From: Bacteroidia bacterium
Lineage (GTDB): Bacteria > Bacteroidota > Bacteroidia > Flavobacteriales > Schleiferiaceae
Length of the DNA: 64,000 nucleotides
Reading direction: 5' to 3'
Assembly (NCBI GenBank): GCA_030424545.1
Contig: JAUHWL010000004.1
Span: 124,001-188,000 of the forward strand
In this document: positions 43,581 to 52,340 of the stretch, piece by piece
Layout of the letters: each line of letters opens with the position of its first letter
Numbering within the stretch: the first letter of the stretch is position 1
Program-made: the position numbers and the translations under genes
The notes under the pieces: generated by a model
Databases searched by the model: none
Told to the model about the DNA's origin: nothing
The model's input: only the letters and a program-made list of their open reading frames with translations

Positions 43581-45824
43581 TTAATTGCCTGTTTTGCGCT
43601 GTACAGAAGTAACTCCTTCTACTTTTTTAAGTTGTTCTATAACACGTAATAAGTGCAGTTTATCGGTTACCAACAGGGTAAGGTTTCCTTCAAAAATGCC
43701 ATCGTCACCCGAAATATTTATGGCGCGAATGTTTACGCTTAAATCATTGCTGATGATTTGCGTTACTTTATTAACCAAACCAACGGTATCAATTCCTTTA
43801 ATAATAATGTTTACCAAGAAATCAGCATGATCTGCTTTTACCCAGGTAGCTTTAAGCGTTCTGTTTGCATAGCGGCTTTGCAAAGCAACAGCATTAGAGC
43901 AATTGTTACGATGCACTTTAATACCCTCGTTGCTGGTTAAAAATCCAAAAACCGGATCGCCAGGGATAGGGTGGCAGCATTTGGCCAATTTATAATCAAG
44001 TTTTTCTTCCTCATTACCAAAAACAAGAATGCGTGCATCACCTGCTTTTAAAGGTACTTTAGATTTTTTAGCAGTGGCTTTATCGCTCTCTTTGGCGTAT
44101 TGAGTTTTTACAAACCTGTTTTTAAGGTAATTGTACAGCCCGCCCGAATTGTCTTTAGCAAACTCTTTAATGTGCTTATTATCTATAATGCCCATACCCA
44201 CTTTGTAGAAAAGTTCGTTGGGATTTTTAAGGTTAAAGTAGTTTACCATGCGCTGCACTGTGCTGTCATTGGCGCGCATTTTTATAAAGTTTAGCTTACG
44301 CTCTAAAACTTGTCGCCCTTTGCCAATAATAACATTGCTTTCGTCTTTTAACGATTGTTTTATGCGCGATTTTGCTTTGCTTGTGATAACAAAGTTTAGC
44401 CAATCTTCTTTAGGGTGTTGCTTTTCTGATGTAATGATTTCTACCTGATCTCCGCTATTCAGTTTGTGACTAAGCGTAACCAGTTTGCCATTTACTTTTG
44501 CGCCAAGCGTATGAGCGCCAATTTCTGTATGTATTTCAAAAGCAAAATCTAGCGGAGTAGAACCTTTGGGTAAAATACGCATGTCTCCTTGGGGAGTAAA
44601 AATGAATATTTCAGCAGAAAAAAGATTCAGTTTGAAATTATCTATAAAATCTATGGCATTTTGATCAGAGTTTTCTAGCATATCTCTAACACGGTTCAAC
44701 CATAAGTCTAAATTGTCTGTAGCCGATTTATCTTCTTTATACAGCCAATGGGCGGCATATCCTTTTTCGGCAATTTCATCCATACGGCTAGATCTTATCT
44801 GCACTTCAACCCAATGGCCTTCTGGCCCCATTACGGTTGTATGCAAGCTTTCGTAACCGTTGCTTTTTGGAGCAGAAATCCAATCGCGCAACCTTTCTGG
44901 GCTTGGCCTGTAATGGTCTGTAACAATAGAGTAAACTTTCCAGCAATCGCTTTTTTCGTTGGCTGGTGTAGAGTCTATAATGATCCTTACGGCAAATTTG
45001 TCATAAACCTCTTCGAAGCTAATGCCTTGGTTTACCATTTTTCTACGGATAGAGAAAATAGACTTTGTTCGCTCTTTTAACGTAAAACTGATGTTTTCTT
45101 TTTTTAGAGAATCTCTAAGCCTGCTGCTAAAGCGTTTTAAATACTTTATTTCTCCGGCTTTAGAGGCCTTTAATTTGAGTGCTATATCTCTATAAACTTC
45201 GGGCTCGGTATATTTTAATGATAAATCTTCAAGCTCTGTTTTGATGTTATACAAACCCAAACGGTGCGAAAGAGGAGCAAAGATGAAAAGTGTTTCGGAG
45301 GCAATTTTTAACTGCTTATGTGCCGGCATGCTACTCATTGTACGCATGTTGTGTAGCCTGTCCGCAAGTTTTATTAAGATTACACGGATATCATCGGCTA
45401 TGGTGAGCAACATTTTTCTAAAGTTTTCTGCTTGTACAGAAACGTTTTGATCAAAAACACCTGAAATTTTAGTGAGTCCATCAATAATCCTCGAAACTTT
45501 TTCACCAAACATTCGTTCAATATCATCCAACGTATAATCGCTGTCCTCAACAACATCATGCAAAAGGGCTGCGGCAATGCTCGTTGGGCCAAGGCCTATT
45601 TCTTTGCTAACGATAATGGCCACTTCAATGGGGTGCAAAACGTAGGGTTCTCCGCTTTTTCTGCGTACATTTTTATGTGCATCCATGGCAAGGTTAAACG
45701 CCTCACGAACCATTTTTTTGTCCTTGTTGTCTGCTTTGCCCTCCATACTGCGCAAAAGCGCACGATACCTATTTACAATATCACGTTCATCTTGTGCGGC
45801 TTTGTCTAATGCTTCTTTGTTCAT
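43581..45824 (-). CDS. RelA/SpoT bifunctional (p)ppGpp synthetase/hydrolase
   Basis: 747 residues in the order HD hydrolase, synthetase, TGS, helical and ACT domains. The HD motif is LLHDVVEDSDYT (His89-Asp90) and NMRTM in LADRLHNMRTM. The synthetase substrate-binding region is RDWISAPKSNGYESLHTTVMGP. TGS starts at IFTPQGDMRILPKGST, and C-terminal cysteine/His-containing KCCHPIPGDPVFGF belongs to the zinc-finger region before the ACT domain (VNIIIKGIDTVGLVNKVTQI). The protein makes and degrades the stringent-response alarmone. Both catalytic sites look intact. It is probably its own transcript after the terminator of the fah gene upstream. Confidence 0.95.
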   Translation of the reverse strand: MNKEALDKAAQDERDIVNRYRALLRSMEGKADNKDKKMVREAFNLAMDAHKNVRRKSGEPYVLHPIEVAIIVSKEIGLGPTSIAAALLHDVVEDSDYTLDDIERMFGEKVSRIIDGLTKISGVFDQNVSVQAENFRKMLLTIADDIRVILIKLADRLHNMRTMSSMPAHKQLKIASETLFIFAPLSHRLGLYNIKTELEDLSLKYTEPEVYRDIALKLKASKAGEIKYLKRFSSRLRDSLKKENISFTLKERTKSIFSIRRKMVNQGISFEEVYDKFAVRIIIDSTPANEKSDCWKVYSIVTDHYRPSPERLRDWISAPKSNGYESLHTTVMGPEGHWVEVQIRSSRMDEIAEKGYAAHWLYKEDKSATDNLDLWLNRVRDMLENSDQNAIDFIDNFKLNLFSAEIFIFTPQGDMRILPKGSTPLDFAFEIHTEIGAHTLGAKVNGKLVTLSHKLNSGDQVEIITSEKQHPKEDWLNFVITSKAKSRIKQSLKDESNVIIGKGRQVLERKLNFIKMRANDSTVQRMVNYFNLKNPNELFYKVGMGIIDNKHIKEFAKDNSGGLYNYLKNRFVKTQYAKESDKATAKKSKVPLKAGDARILVFGNEEEKLDYKLAKCCHPIPGDPVFGFLTSNEGIKVHRNNCSNAVALQSRYANRTLKATWVKADHADFLVNIIIKGIDTVGLVNKVTQIISNDLSVNIRAINISGDDGIFEGNLTLLVTDKLHLLRVIEQLKKVEGVTSVQRKTGN

Positions 45825-45870
45825 ATAGTATCCATTCTCTCAGTACCGAATTTACTAGATGTTGCTAAAT

Positions 45871-45895
45871 AAAAAAAGCGCCCAAGGCGCTTTTT
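45871..45895 (-). terminator. Intrinsic terminator after fumarylacetoacetase gene
   Basis: Reading the minus strand, a 10-bp stem (45886-45895 pairing with 45873-45882) with a 3-base loop is followed by a T run. It lies 21 bases past the stop codon and before the SpoT/RelA gene. Confidence 0.8.
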
Positions 45896-45915
45896 ATACA
45901 ATCTATTCATTTAGT

Positions 45916-47187
45916 TTACAGCGCAGGCAACAACTTGCTTCTTACTTCGCCAAAACCAATTCTTGTTTTGCCGTTGTTGCAATGGCCGCGCATTATTACG
46001 GTGTCGTTATCGTTTATAAAAACGCGTTCTGTGCCATCTGCCATTTTTAGAGGTTTGGTACCCATCCAAGCCAGCTCTAACATACTACCGTAGCTATCTG
46101 GTGTTGGGCCAGAAATTGTACCAGATCCCATCATATCGCCACAATTTATATTGCAGCCATTAATGGTATGATGCGCCAGTTGTTGGCTCATGTTCCAATA
46201 CATATATTTAAAATTGCTCTTACAAACGGTCGTTTCTTCAGCACTTTCGGGCTTAATAGCCACTTCTAAGTCAATATCAAAATTGTGTTTTCCATCAATT
46301 TGCAAATAAGGGAAAGGTGTGGGGTCTTGTTTTGGACCTTCAGTGCGATAAGGCTCTAGCGCATCCATCAACACTACCCATGGGCTAATGGAAGATGCAA
46401 AGTTTTTAGCTAAAAATGGACCTAGCGGTACATACTCCCAAGCTTGTAAATCGCGTGCACTCCAATCGTTAAACAGCACCATTCCAAAAATATGTTCTTC
46501 GGCTTCTTCTATCGGAATGTTTTGTCCAAGTGGTTTTCCTTCAGAAGTAATAAATGCCATTTCAAGTTCAAAATCTACACGTTTGCTAGGGCCAAAAACG
46601 GGTAAGCTTTCTCCTTTGGGTAAACTTTGTCCTTTGGGCCTGTGTATATCTTCGCCACTTATTACAATAGAAGATGATCTGCCGTGATAACCAACAGGTA
46701 TGTGCTTCCAATTTGGCAACAGTGCATTGTTAGGGTCTCTAAACATGGTACCCACATTGGTAGCGTGCTCTATGCTGCTGTAAAAATCTGTGTAATCTTG
46801 CGTGTAAACAGGCAATAGCATTTGCACTTTATTTACCGGAAAAAGTATTTTTTTGCAATGTTCTTTATTGTCTCTTAACTCTGGGTTTTTTGCATCAAAA
46901 ACCTCGGCAATTCTGTTTCTAACCGCGCGCCAAATTGGGCGGCCATGAGAAATGAAGTCATTTAATGTATCCTGTAAAAAGGTGTCTCCAAGTAGCTCTA
47001 TTTCATCAAAATAGCCTAGCTGCTGCATGGCAGATAAATCTATGGCTGTATCGCCAATACGGGTGCCCGTGGTTATAATATCATCTTCGGGAATAAATAC
47101 GCCAAATGGTATGTTTTGTATAGGAAAATCGCTGTTGGCAGGAACAGGTATCCAAGAGGTTCTAGAGGGATCGTTTGCGGTAATCAT
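45916..47187 (-). CDS. fahA: Fumarylacetoacetase
   Basis: 423 residues with an N-terminal SH3-like domain (NIPFGVFIPEDD) and a C-terminal catalytic FAH fold. Diagnostic segments are PVGYHGRSSSIVISGEDIHRPKGQ, the metal-binding FELEMAFITSE and FNDWSARDLQAWEYVPLGPFLAKNFASSISPWVV. NCGDMMGSGTISGP closes the site. The enzyme hydrolyses 4-fumarylacetoacetate to fumarate and acetoacetate in tyrosine and phenylalanine breakdown. No other gene of that pathway adjoins it. The upstream region to glyA is 171 bases and holds no obvious gene. Confidence 0.95.
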   Translation of the reverse strand: MITANDPSRTSWIPVPANSDFPIQNIPFGVFIPEDDIITTGTRIGDTAIDLSAMQQLGYFDEIELLGDTFLQDTLNDFISHGRPIWRAVRNRIAEVFDAKNPELRDNKEHCKKILFPVNKVQMLLPVYTQDYTDFYSSIEHATNVGTMFRDPNNALLPNWKHIPVGYHGRSSSIVISGEDIHRPKGQSLPKGESLPVFGPSKRVDFELEMAFITSEGKPLGQNIPIEEAEEHIFGMVLFNDWSARDLQAWEYVPLGPFLAKNFASSISPWVVLMDALEPYRTEGPKQDPTPFPYLQIDGKHNFDIDLEVAIKPESAEETTVCKSNFKYMYWNMSQQLAHHTINGCNINCGDMMGSGTISGPTPDSYGSMLELAWMGTKPLKMADGTERVFINDNDTVIMRGHCNNGKTRIGFGEVRSKLLPAL

Positions 47188-47358
47188 AAAATAGAATTTA
47201 TGTTATAAATCTAGGCAATGTTAAAACAATTATTATTGATGTTAAAAGCTTTTTGTGTTTAATAAATGATTATTTAATCGACCTAAGTTTTATTAAAAAA
47301 CAAACACGATTAACCGCGCAAACTCATATTTTTGGCTTCCCCATAAAATCATATAATC

Positions 47359-48633
47359 ATGCATAAAGATTCAGAGATATTTAGTTTAATAGAAGAAGAA
47401 AAACAGCGCCAAACAGAAGGGCTAGAATTAATTGCTTCTGAAAACTTTGTAAGCCAACAAGTGCTAGATGCCATGGGCTCTGTGCTAACAAACAAATATG
47501 CCGAAGGATATCCTGGAAAGCGTTATTATGGCGGTTGCGAAGTGGTAGATATTGTAGAAGATTTAGCGCGTGATCGGGCCAAAGAATTGTTTGGTGCTAC
47601 GTATGCCAATGTACAGCCACATAGCGGGAGCCAAGCCAATGCAGCCATTTACTTAGCTTGTTTAAAACCGGGCGAAAAAGTGATGGGTTTTGATTTAAGC
47701 CATGGCGGACACCTTACGCATGGTAGCCCTGTAAATTTTTCTGGACGCACATATAGCACATGTTTTTATGGAGTTGATAAAGAAACAGGACGTATAGATT
47801 ACGATGCCATGAGGCAAACTGCCTTGGCCGAAAAACCCAAAATGATTATTTGTGGTGCATCAGCGTACAGCCGAGATATAGATTATGAAAAGTTTAGAGC
47901 CGTTGCCGATGAAGTAGGCGCCATACTTTTGGCTGACATTTCTCATCCTGCGGGATTGATTGCGCGCGGATTGCTAAACGACCCCGTGCCTCATTGCCAT
48001 ATTGTTACTACCACTACGCATAAAACATTGCGTGGCCCACGTGGCGGACTAATTTTAATGGGTAAAGATTTTGAAAATCCGTTTGGCGATAAAACACCAA
48101 AAGGCGAAACCAAAATGATGAGTGCTGTGTTGGATTTTGCTGTATTTCCGGGCATACAAGGTGGGCCTCTAGAACATGTAATTGCCAGCAAAGCCGTTGC
48201 TTTTGGCGAAGCACTTACTGATGAATACTTTAATTATATACTGCAAGTAAAGAAAAATGCGGCCGCTATGGCAGCCGCATTTGTTGCAAAAGATTATCAT
48301 ATTATTTCTGGTGGTACAGACAACCACATGATGCTAATCGATTTGCGTAACAAAGATATCTCGGGTAAAAAAGCAGAAAATGCACTAGTGGCCGCAGATA
48401 TAACGGTAAATAAAAATATGGTGCCATTTGATGATAAATCACCTTTTGTGACCTCGGGTATTCGTGTTGGTACAAGTGCCATTACAAGCAGAGGATTGGT
48501 AGAAGAAGATATGGCCAAAGTGGTAGACCTTATAGACCGCGTGTTAATGAATGCTGATGATGAGAAAAACCTAGAAATCGTAGGTGCAGAAGTAAGAGCG
48601 TTAATGCAAAATAGACCATTGTTTGCTTGGTAA
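47359..48633 (+). CDS. glyA: Serine hydroxymethyltransferase
   Basis: 424 residues. PLP-enzyme of fold type I with [50 protein letters not shown] and the PLP lysine in [16 protein letters not shown]. It interconverts serine and glycine while charging tetrahydrofolate with a one-carbon unit. The coding sequence ends before a strong bidirectional terminator. A TATTTTTG -7-like box at 47327-47334 precedes the start by 24 bases. Confidence 0.97.
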   Translation: MHKDSEIFSLIEEEKQRQTEGLELIASENFVSQQVLDAMGSVLTNKYAEGYPGKRYYGGCEVVDIVEDLARDRAKELFGATYANVQPHSGSQANAAIYLACLKPGEKVMGFDLSHGGHLTHGSPVNFSGRTYSTCFYGVDKETGRIDYDAMRQTALAEKPKMIICGASAYSRDIDYEKFRAVADEVGAILLADISHPAGLIARGLLNDPVPHCHIVTTTTHKTLRGPRGGLILMGKDFENPFGDKTPKGETKMMSAVLDFAVFPGIQGGPLEHVIASKAVAFGEALTDEYFNYILQVKKNAAAMAAAFVAKDYHIISGGTDNHMMLIDLRNKDISGKKAENALVAADITVNKNMVPFDDKSPFVTSGIRVGTSAITSRGLVEEDMAKVVDLIDRVLMNADDEKNLEIVGAEVRALMQNRPLFAW

Positions 48634-48654
48634 AAAATGCAATGTAAGAATGAT

Positions 48655-48688
48655 AAAAACCCTTAACACGCTATTGTTAAGGGTTTTT
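48655..48688. terminator. Bidirectional terminator between glyA and a T9SS protein gene
   Basis: A perfect 14-bp stem (48655-48668 pairing with 48675-48688) with a 6-base loop, flanked by A and T runs on the two sides. The stop codon of the convergent T9SS protein gene lies inside it. Confidence 0.88.
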
Positions 48689-49564
48689 CTTTACCATTAC
48701 TTTTTTTATGGTAAATCCGTTTTTGCTTTCTAAGTATAAAAAGTACACACCATCAGCAAATTGAGAAAGATCAATTTGGTCATCAAAATTTATGGTGTTT
48801 TGAGTTTTCATCAGCTCACCTATAGTATTATAAAGTTTAATGTTTTCTAGAACGACATTGCCGCTTGTTTTTTTAATTCTGATAAAATCAGAAGTTGGAT
48901 TAGGATATGTAACAATAGAACCAAGAAGAGCATCTTCTTTAATGTTAGCCGTTTTGTTTTCACAAGCATATTCGTGAACAATGCCTGTAGCGAAGTCTAC
49001 ATGACTTAGTTTAATCCATCCATAAATTGTGTCATTAGCATCTAGCATTCGTACGGCAACATAACCTGTATCGGTTTTAAATGAGCTCGTTCTGCTGCAT
49101 GAATATCCCGCATTGGTTGGGTAATTAGCTTTAAAATCTGTAAAACTTAGATGAATGGCAGAATCTGTCCAATTTAGATTTTCGTCTATTAACTCATTGT
49201 ATACCATTTCGTGTGGCGAATAGCTAGCATAAACAAAAATGGCTGGCACATCATTAGACATGCATGAATCTACCGATGCATAAGCAATTTGGTTTTGGTT
49301 TAATGCTTTTAAAGTGATGCGCTTTTCCCAATACCACTGAGATCCATCTTGAAAAATAGTCGAAATGATAAAATCATTGATATTATCACCATTTAAATCT
49401 AACGGTAAGCTATGGCTGCCATTGGCAGGCGGTTGAGGCAATATGGTGTCCGGATTGAAATCAAAATACAAATCATCGTTGTTCCAAACGCCAGCATGCA
49501 TTATTTGGGTAAAACCGTTTAATGAAAAAAACAAAACAGAAATAATAAAAAACACTTTTTTCAT
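48677..49564 (-). CDS. T9SS-secreted protein with type A sorting domain, unknown
   Basis: The Met at 49564 (MKKVFFIISVLFFSLNGFTQ) begins a signal peptide, giving 295 residues; an MSSMKK start three codons upstream is equally possible. A central beta-rich domain of about 190 residues (FDFNPDTILPQPPANGS, PLDLNGDNINDFII) resembles no family that I can name. The last 75 residues are a Por secretion C-terminal domain: GSIVTYPNPTSDFIRI, IKLYNTIGELM, FADGVYFLYLESKNG. It is probably secreted or surface-attached. Its C-terminal codons form part of the shared terminator. Confidence 0.75.
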   Translation of the reverse strand: MKKVFFIISVLFFSLNGFTQIMHAGVWNNDDLYFDFNPDTILPQPPANGSHSLPLDLNGDNINDFIISTIFQDGSQWYWEKRITLKALNQNQIAYASVDSCMSNDVPAIFVYASYSPHEMVYNELIDENLNWTDSAIHLSFTDFKANYPTNAGYSCSRTSSFKTDTGYVAVRMLDANDTIYGWIKLSHVDFATGIVHEYACENKTANIKEDALLGSIVTYPNPTSDFIRIKKTSGNVVLENIKLYNTIGELMKTQNTINFDDQIDLSQFADGVYFLYLESKNGFTIKKVMVKKNP

Positions 49565-49654
49565 TGAGCTCATTTTAGTTTGGATTGGTTCGTTCACGTC
49601 CCGTTTTTTTAAGTCAAATGTATAAAACATTTTAAACATAAAGTATTTAATAGG

Positions 49655-50134
49655 TTAATACCTGGTTTTATCCACTTTATTCGTCCATGCGTTAAACACT
49701 ACTAGCGCTTCATCTCTAAGTTCTTGACTAAACGCAATTTTTCTTTCTTCCAGTGTTACATCAAGCTCGTTGTAAATAAATTGGTCGTCAAATTCTACCG
49801 CAGCCGCATCATGCCTATTGCAAGCGTAAACTACCTTTTCTGGCCTAGCCCAATAAATAGCACCAAGGCACATGGGGCAAGGCTCACAAGAGGTATAAAT
49901 GATACATCCCGCAAGCTGAAACGTGTTTAGCTTGTCGCAAGCCAACCGTATAGCTACAATTTCGGCATGAGCCGTTGGGTCGTTTTGCGATGTAACGCTA
50001 TTATGACCTTCGGCAATTATTTCTCCATCTTTAACAACCACAGCACCAAACGGGCCGCCAGCACCGGCATTCATTCCTTCTTGTGCAAGCGCAATGGCTC
50101 TACGCATAAAATATTGGTTGTCATTTTCTTTCAT
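49655..50134 (-). CDS. guaD: Guanine deaminase, bacterial cytidine-deaminase fold
   Basis: 159 residues from Met at 50134. The zinc site is HAE (PTAHAEIVAIRLAC) and CEPCPMCLGAIYWARP (CxxC), as in the B. subtilis GuaD type. The whole length, including GGPFGAVVVKDGEIIAEGHN and FDDQFIYNEL, aligns well with GuaD. It turns guanine into xanthine and ammonia. The alternative, tRNA adenosine deaminase TadA, is less likely because TadA lacks the FDDxFIYxE ending. The gene lies alone and leftward of an MBL hydrolase gene. Confidence 0.85.
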   Translation of the reverse strand: MKENDNQYFMRRAIALAQEGMNAGAGGPFGAVVVKDGEIIAEGHNSVTSQNDPTAHAEIVAIRLACDKLNTFQLAGCIIYTSCEPCPMCLGAIYWARPEKVVYACNRHDAAAVEFDDQFIYNELDVTLEERKIAFSQELRDEALVVFNAWTNKVDKTRY

Positions 50135-50313
50135 TTTTACCACTTAATTAAGTTTGGATGCTTTTTCTACTTCGTACTAATTGCAAGTGAAGCTTCTTGT
50201 TCAAAAGTAGTGCAGTGAAATGATAAAAATGTCAAACTATTTCTTTTATCTAAAGTTTAAGGATTAATCCATGATGCAATCTAAGTGAGATCGTTCATTT
50301 ATTTTCGCCTTTT

Positions 50314-51108
50314 ATGCACAAAAGTGAAATGAAGCACCAAAAAACAAAAATCACGTTGTTGGGTACAGGAACATCACAGGGAGTACCGGTAATGGGGTGC
50401 AAATGCGAGGTTTGTGTTTCGCCACATGCAAAAGACAAAAGGTTAAGAACTTCTGTACTTATTACCCATGGCGATACAAACTTGGTTATTGATTGTGGAC
50501 CCGATTTTAGACAGCAAATGCTACAACAAAATGTAGATACATTAGATGCCGTTTTATTAACGCATGAACATCAAGATCATGTAGCAGGCCTAGATGAATT
50601 GCGTAGCTACATTTTTAAGCAAAAATTAGCCATGCCTATTTTTGCAGAAGAACGCGTATTAAGGCGTGTAAAAACATTAATTCCGTATGCGTTTACAAAA
50701 CAACCTTATCCTGGGGCACCAACGTATAATTTAAATAGCATTGTTCCCGGACCATTACATATACATGGAGTATTTATAAAAGCAATTCGCGCATTACATG
50801 GCAATTTGCCCGTGCTTGGCTTTAGAATTAAAAATTTCGCATACCTAACAGATGTTAATTTTATTTCGGAGGAGGCAATAGAACAACTTCAAGATTTGGA
50901 AGTGTTGGTGTTAGACGCATTGCATCATAACAAACATCATGCACACTTTAACCTACAAGAAGCTTTAGAAATAGCTAACGAAATTAGTGCGCAAAAAACA
51001 TACTTTACACACATAAGCCATAGTATGGGTTTGCATGAAGTTATAAATAAAAAGCTTCCTGTAGCTATGGCGCTGGCATATGATGGTTTAAGCTTCAACT
51101 TTGGCTAA
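50314..51108 (+). CDS. MBL-fold metal-dependent hydrolase (PhnP-like)
   Basis: 264 residues; Met6 at 50329 is an alternative start. LLGTGTSQGVPVMGCKCEVC with extra cysteines resembles the PhnP/RNase Z-like group. The metal motif HEHQDH (His84-His89), DCGPDFRQQM, HGNLPVLGF and HISHSMG supply the metal ligands. The group includes phosphodiesterases acting on cyclic phosphates or nucleic acids; the substrate here is unknown. A TATTTTCG box sits six bases before the start. Its end overlaps the convergent transporter gene by 21 bases. Confidence 0.82.
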   Translation: MHKSEMKHQKTKITLLGTGTSQGVPVMGCKCEVCVSPHAKDKRLRTSVLITHGDTNLVIDCGPDFRQQMLQQNVDTLDAVLLTHEHQDHVAGLDELRSYIFKQKLAMPIFAEERVLRRVKTLIPYAFTKQPYPGAPTYNLNSIVPGPLHIHGVFIKAIRALHGNLPVLGFRIKNFAYLTDVNFISEEAIEQLQDLEVLVLDALHHNKHHAHFNLQEALEIANEISAQKTYFTHISHSMGLHEVINKKLPVAMALAYDGLSFNFG

Positions 51109-52029
51109 ATTACGTGTAGCCATTTTGCTAAATATAAAAGCTGCAATCAATCCAACAAAAATATCGTAAACACCCCACCAAGCGGTTATTAATGCCATAG
51201 CACCTTGCCCTTGAAAAAGAGAGAAAATTAGCACAAGCCCTAAACCAGAGTTTTGTATGCCGGTTTCTATACTAATGGTGCGGGCAACAACTTTGCTTTT
51301 GGTAAGCAAATATCCCCACAAATATCCAGCTACAACAGCTACTGTAGTATGCAAGAACACCAATCCAATAATGTGATTGTAATACTTTAAGAACAATTCA
51401 TAATTTCCACTAAATGCAAAAGCAATAAAGGCGAGCAAAATAAGCAGCGACAAGCCTTGCATTTTTCCTTTAATCTTTTCTGTAATCGTGGGATATTTTT
51501 TTGCAAATAAAATGCCCAATACCATAGGTATAACCAACATTAACATTACGCTTTTAAACATTTCTAAGAAATCAAGATTAATCTTTCTGAATAGGCTTTC
51601 TGCAAAACCAATACTGCTGCCATAAAAACCAAAATTTAATGGGGTGAAAAGAGGAGCCAGTAATGTGGCTATAGCCGTCATTGTAACAGAAAGCGCTGGA
51701 TTTCCTTTGCCCAACAAGGTAAAATAGTTGCTCACATTTCCACCAGGCAAGGAGGCAACCAACATCATCCCCAAAGCCAGTCCAGGATGCGGTTTTATTA
51801 TCATGATAATTACAAATGTTAGAAATGGAAGTAAAAAAAACTGACTTGTAACCCCAACAAGCACTTGTTTTGGCTGTTTGTAAAGCGTAACAAAATCTTC
51901 GCGTTTCATGCTGAGGGCTACACTAAACATTATTATGGCAATGCACAAATTCATAACCCAAACTAAATTGGTGCTAAAGTTTAGGTTGATGTCGTTTAAA
52001 GAATCGGTGATTTGTAAAAACATAAGCAA
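51088..52029 (-). CDS. Bile acid:sodium symporter (BASS) family transporter
   Basis: 313 residues with nine to ten hydrophobic segments. The family signature LVASLPGGNVSNYFTLLGKGN (in two adjacent stretches) and the ETGIQNSGLGLVLIF region of the BASS fold are clear. Members cotransport bile acids, pantoate, pyruvate or other organic anions with sodium. The substrate is not predictable here. Met3 is an alternative start. The C-terminal codons overlap the last 21 bases of the MBL hydrolase on the other strand. Confidence 0.8.
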   Translation of the reverse strand: MLMFLQITDSLNDINLNFSTNLVWVMNLCIAIIMFSVALSMKREDFVTLYKQPKQVLVGVTSQFFLLPFLTFVIIMIIKPHPGLALGMMLVASLPGGNVSNYFTLLGKGNPALSVTMTAIATLLAPLFTPLNFGFYGSSIGFAESLFRKINLDFLEMFKSVMLMLVIPMVLGILFAKKYPTITEKIKGKMQGLSLLILLAFIAFAFSGNYELFLKYYNHIIGLVFLHTTVAVVAGYLWGYLLTKSKVVARTISIETGIQNSGLGLVLIFSLFQGQGAMALITAWWGVYDIFVGLIAAFIFSKMATRNLAKVEA

Positions 52030-52128
52030 GAAGATTGGGTTTAGATAAGTGCAAAGTAGACTATAATTTCAAAAATTCAAACGAGACTTAAACAAGTGAA
52101 ATATCTTCGCGTATAAAAAAGAAACAAA

Positions 52129-52338
52129 ATGCAAACAAACCAAGTAGAAATAACCGGCATGACGTGCGATGGCTGTGTAAGAACGGTTAGAATGATTTTA
52201 GAAAAACAACCCGGTGTACAAAGCGCTGTAGTAACACTTAGTCCAAGCCAGGCCGAAGTAAGTTTTGATGAAAATGTAACCTCTCTAGAAACTCTAAATG
52301 CGGTTGTATCTAAAATGGGCTATGCCATGAAATTGTAA
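52129..52338 (+). CDS. copZ: CopZ-like copper chaperone, HMA domain
   Basis: 69 residues, a single HMA ferredoxin-like domain with ITGMTCDGCVRTVRMIL as the metal loop (CDGC), then GVQSAVVTLSPSQAEVSFDE and a GYAMKL ending. It is cytoplasmic, with no signal peptide. It probably hands Cu(I) to the CopA-type ATPase whose gene starts two bases later. No CueR/CsoR repressor gene is visible next to it. Confidence 0.88.
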   Translation: MQTNQVEITGMTCDGCVRTVRMILEKQPGVQSAVVTLSPSQAEVSFDENVTSLETLNAVVSKMGYAMKL

Positions 52339-52340
52339 AT

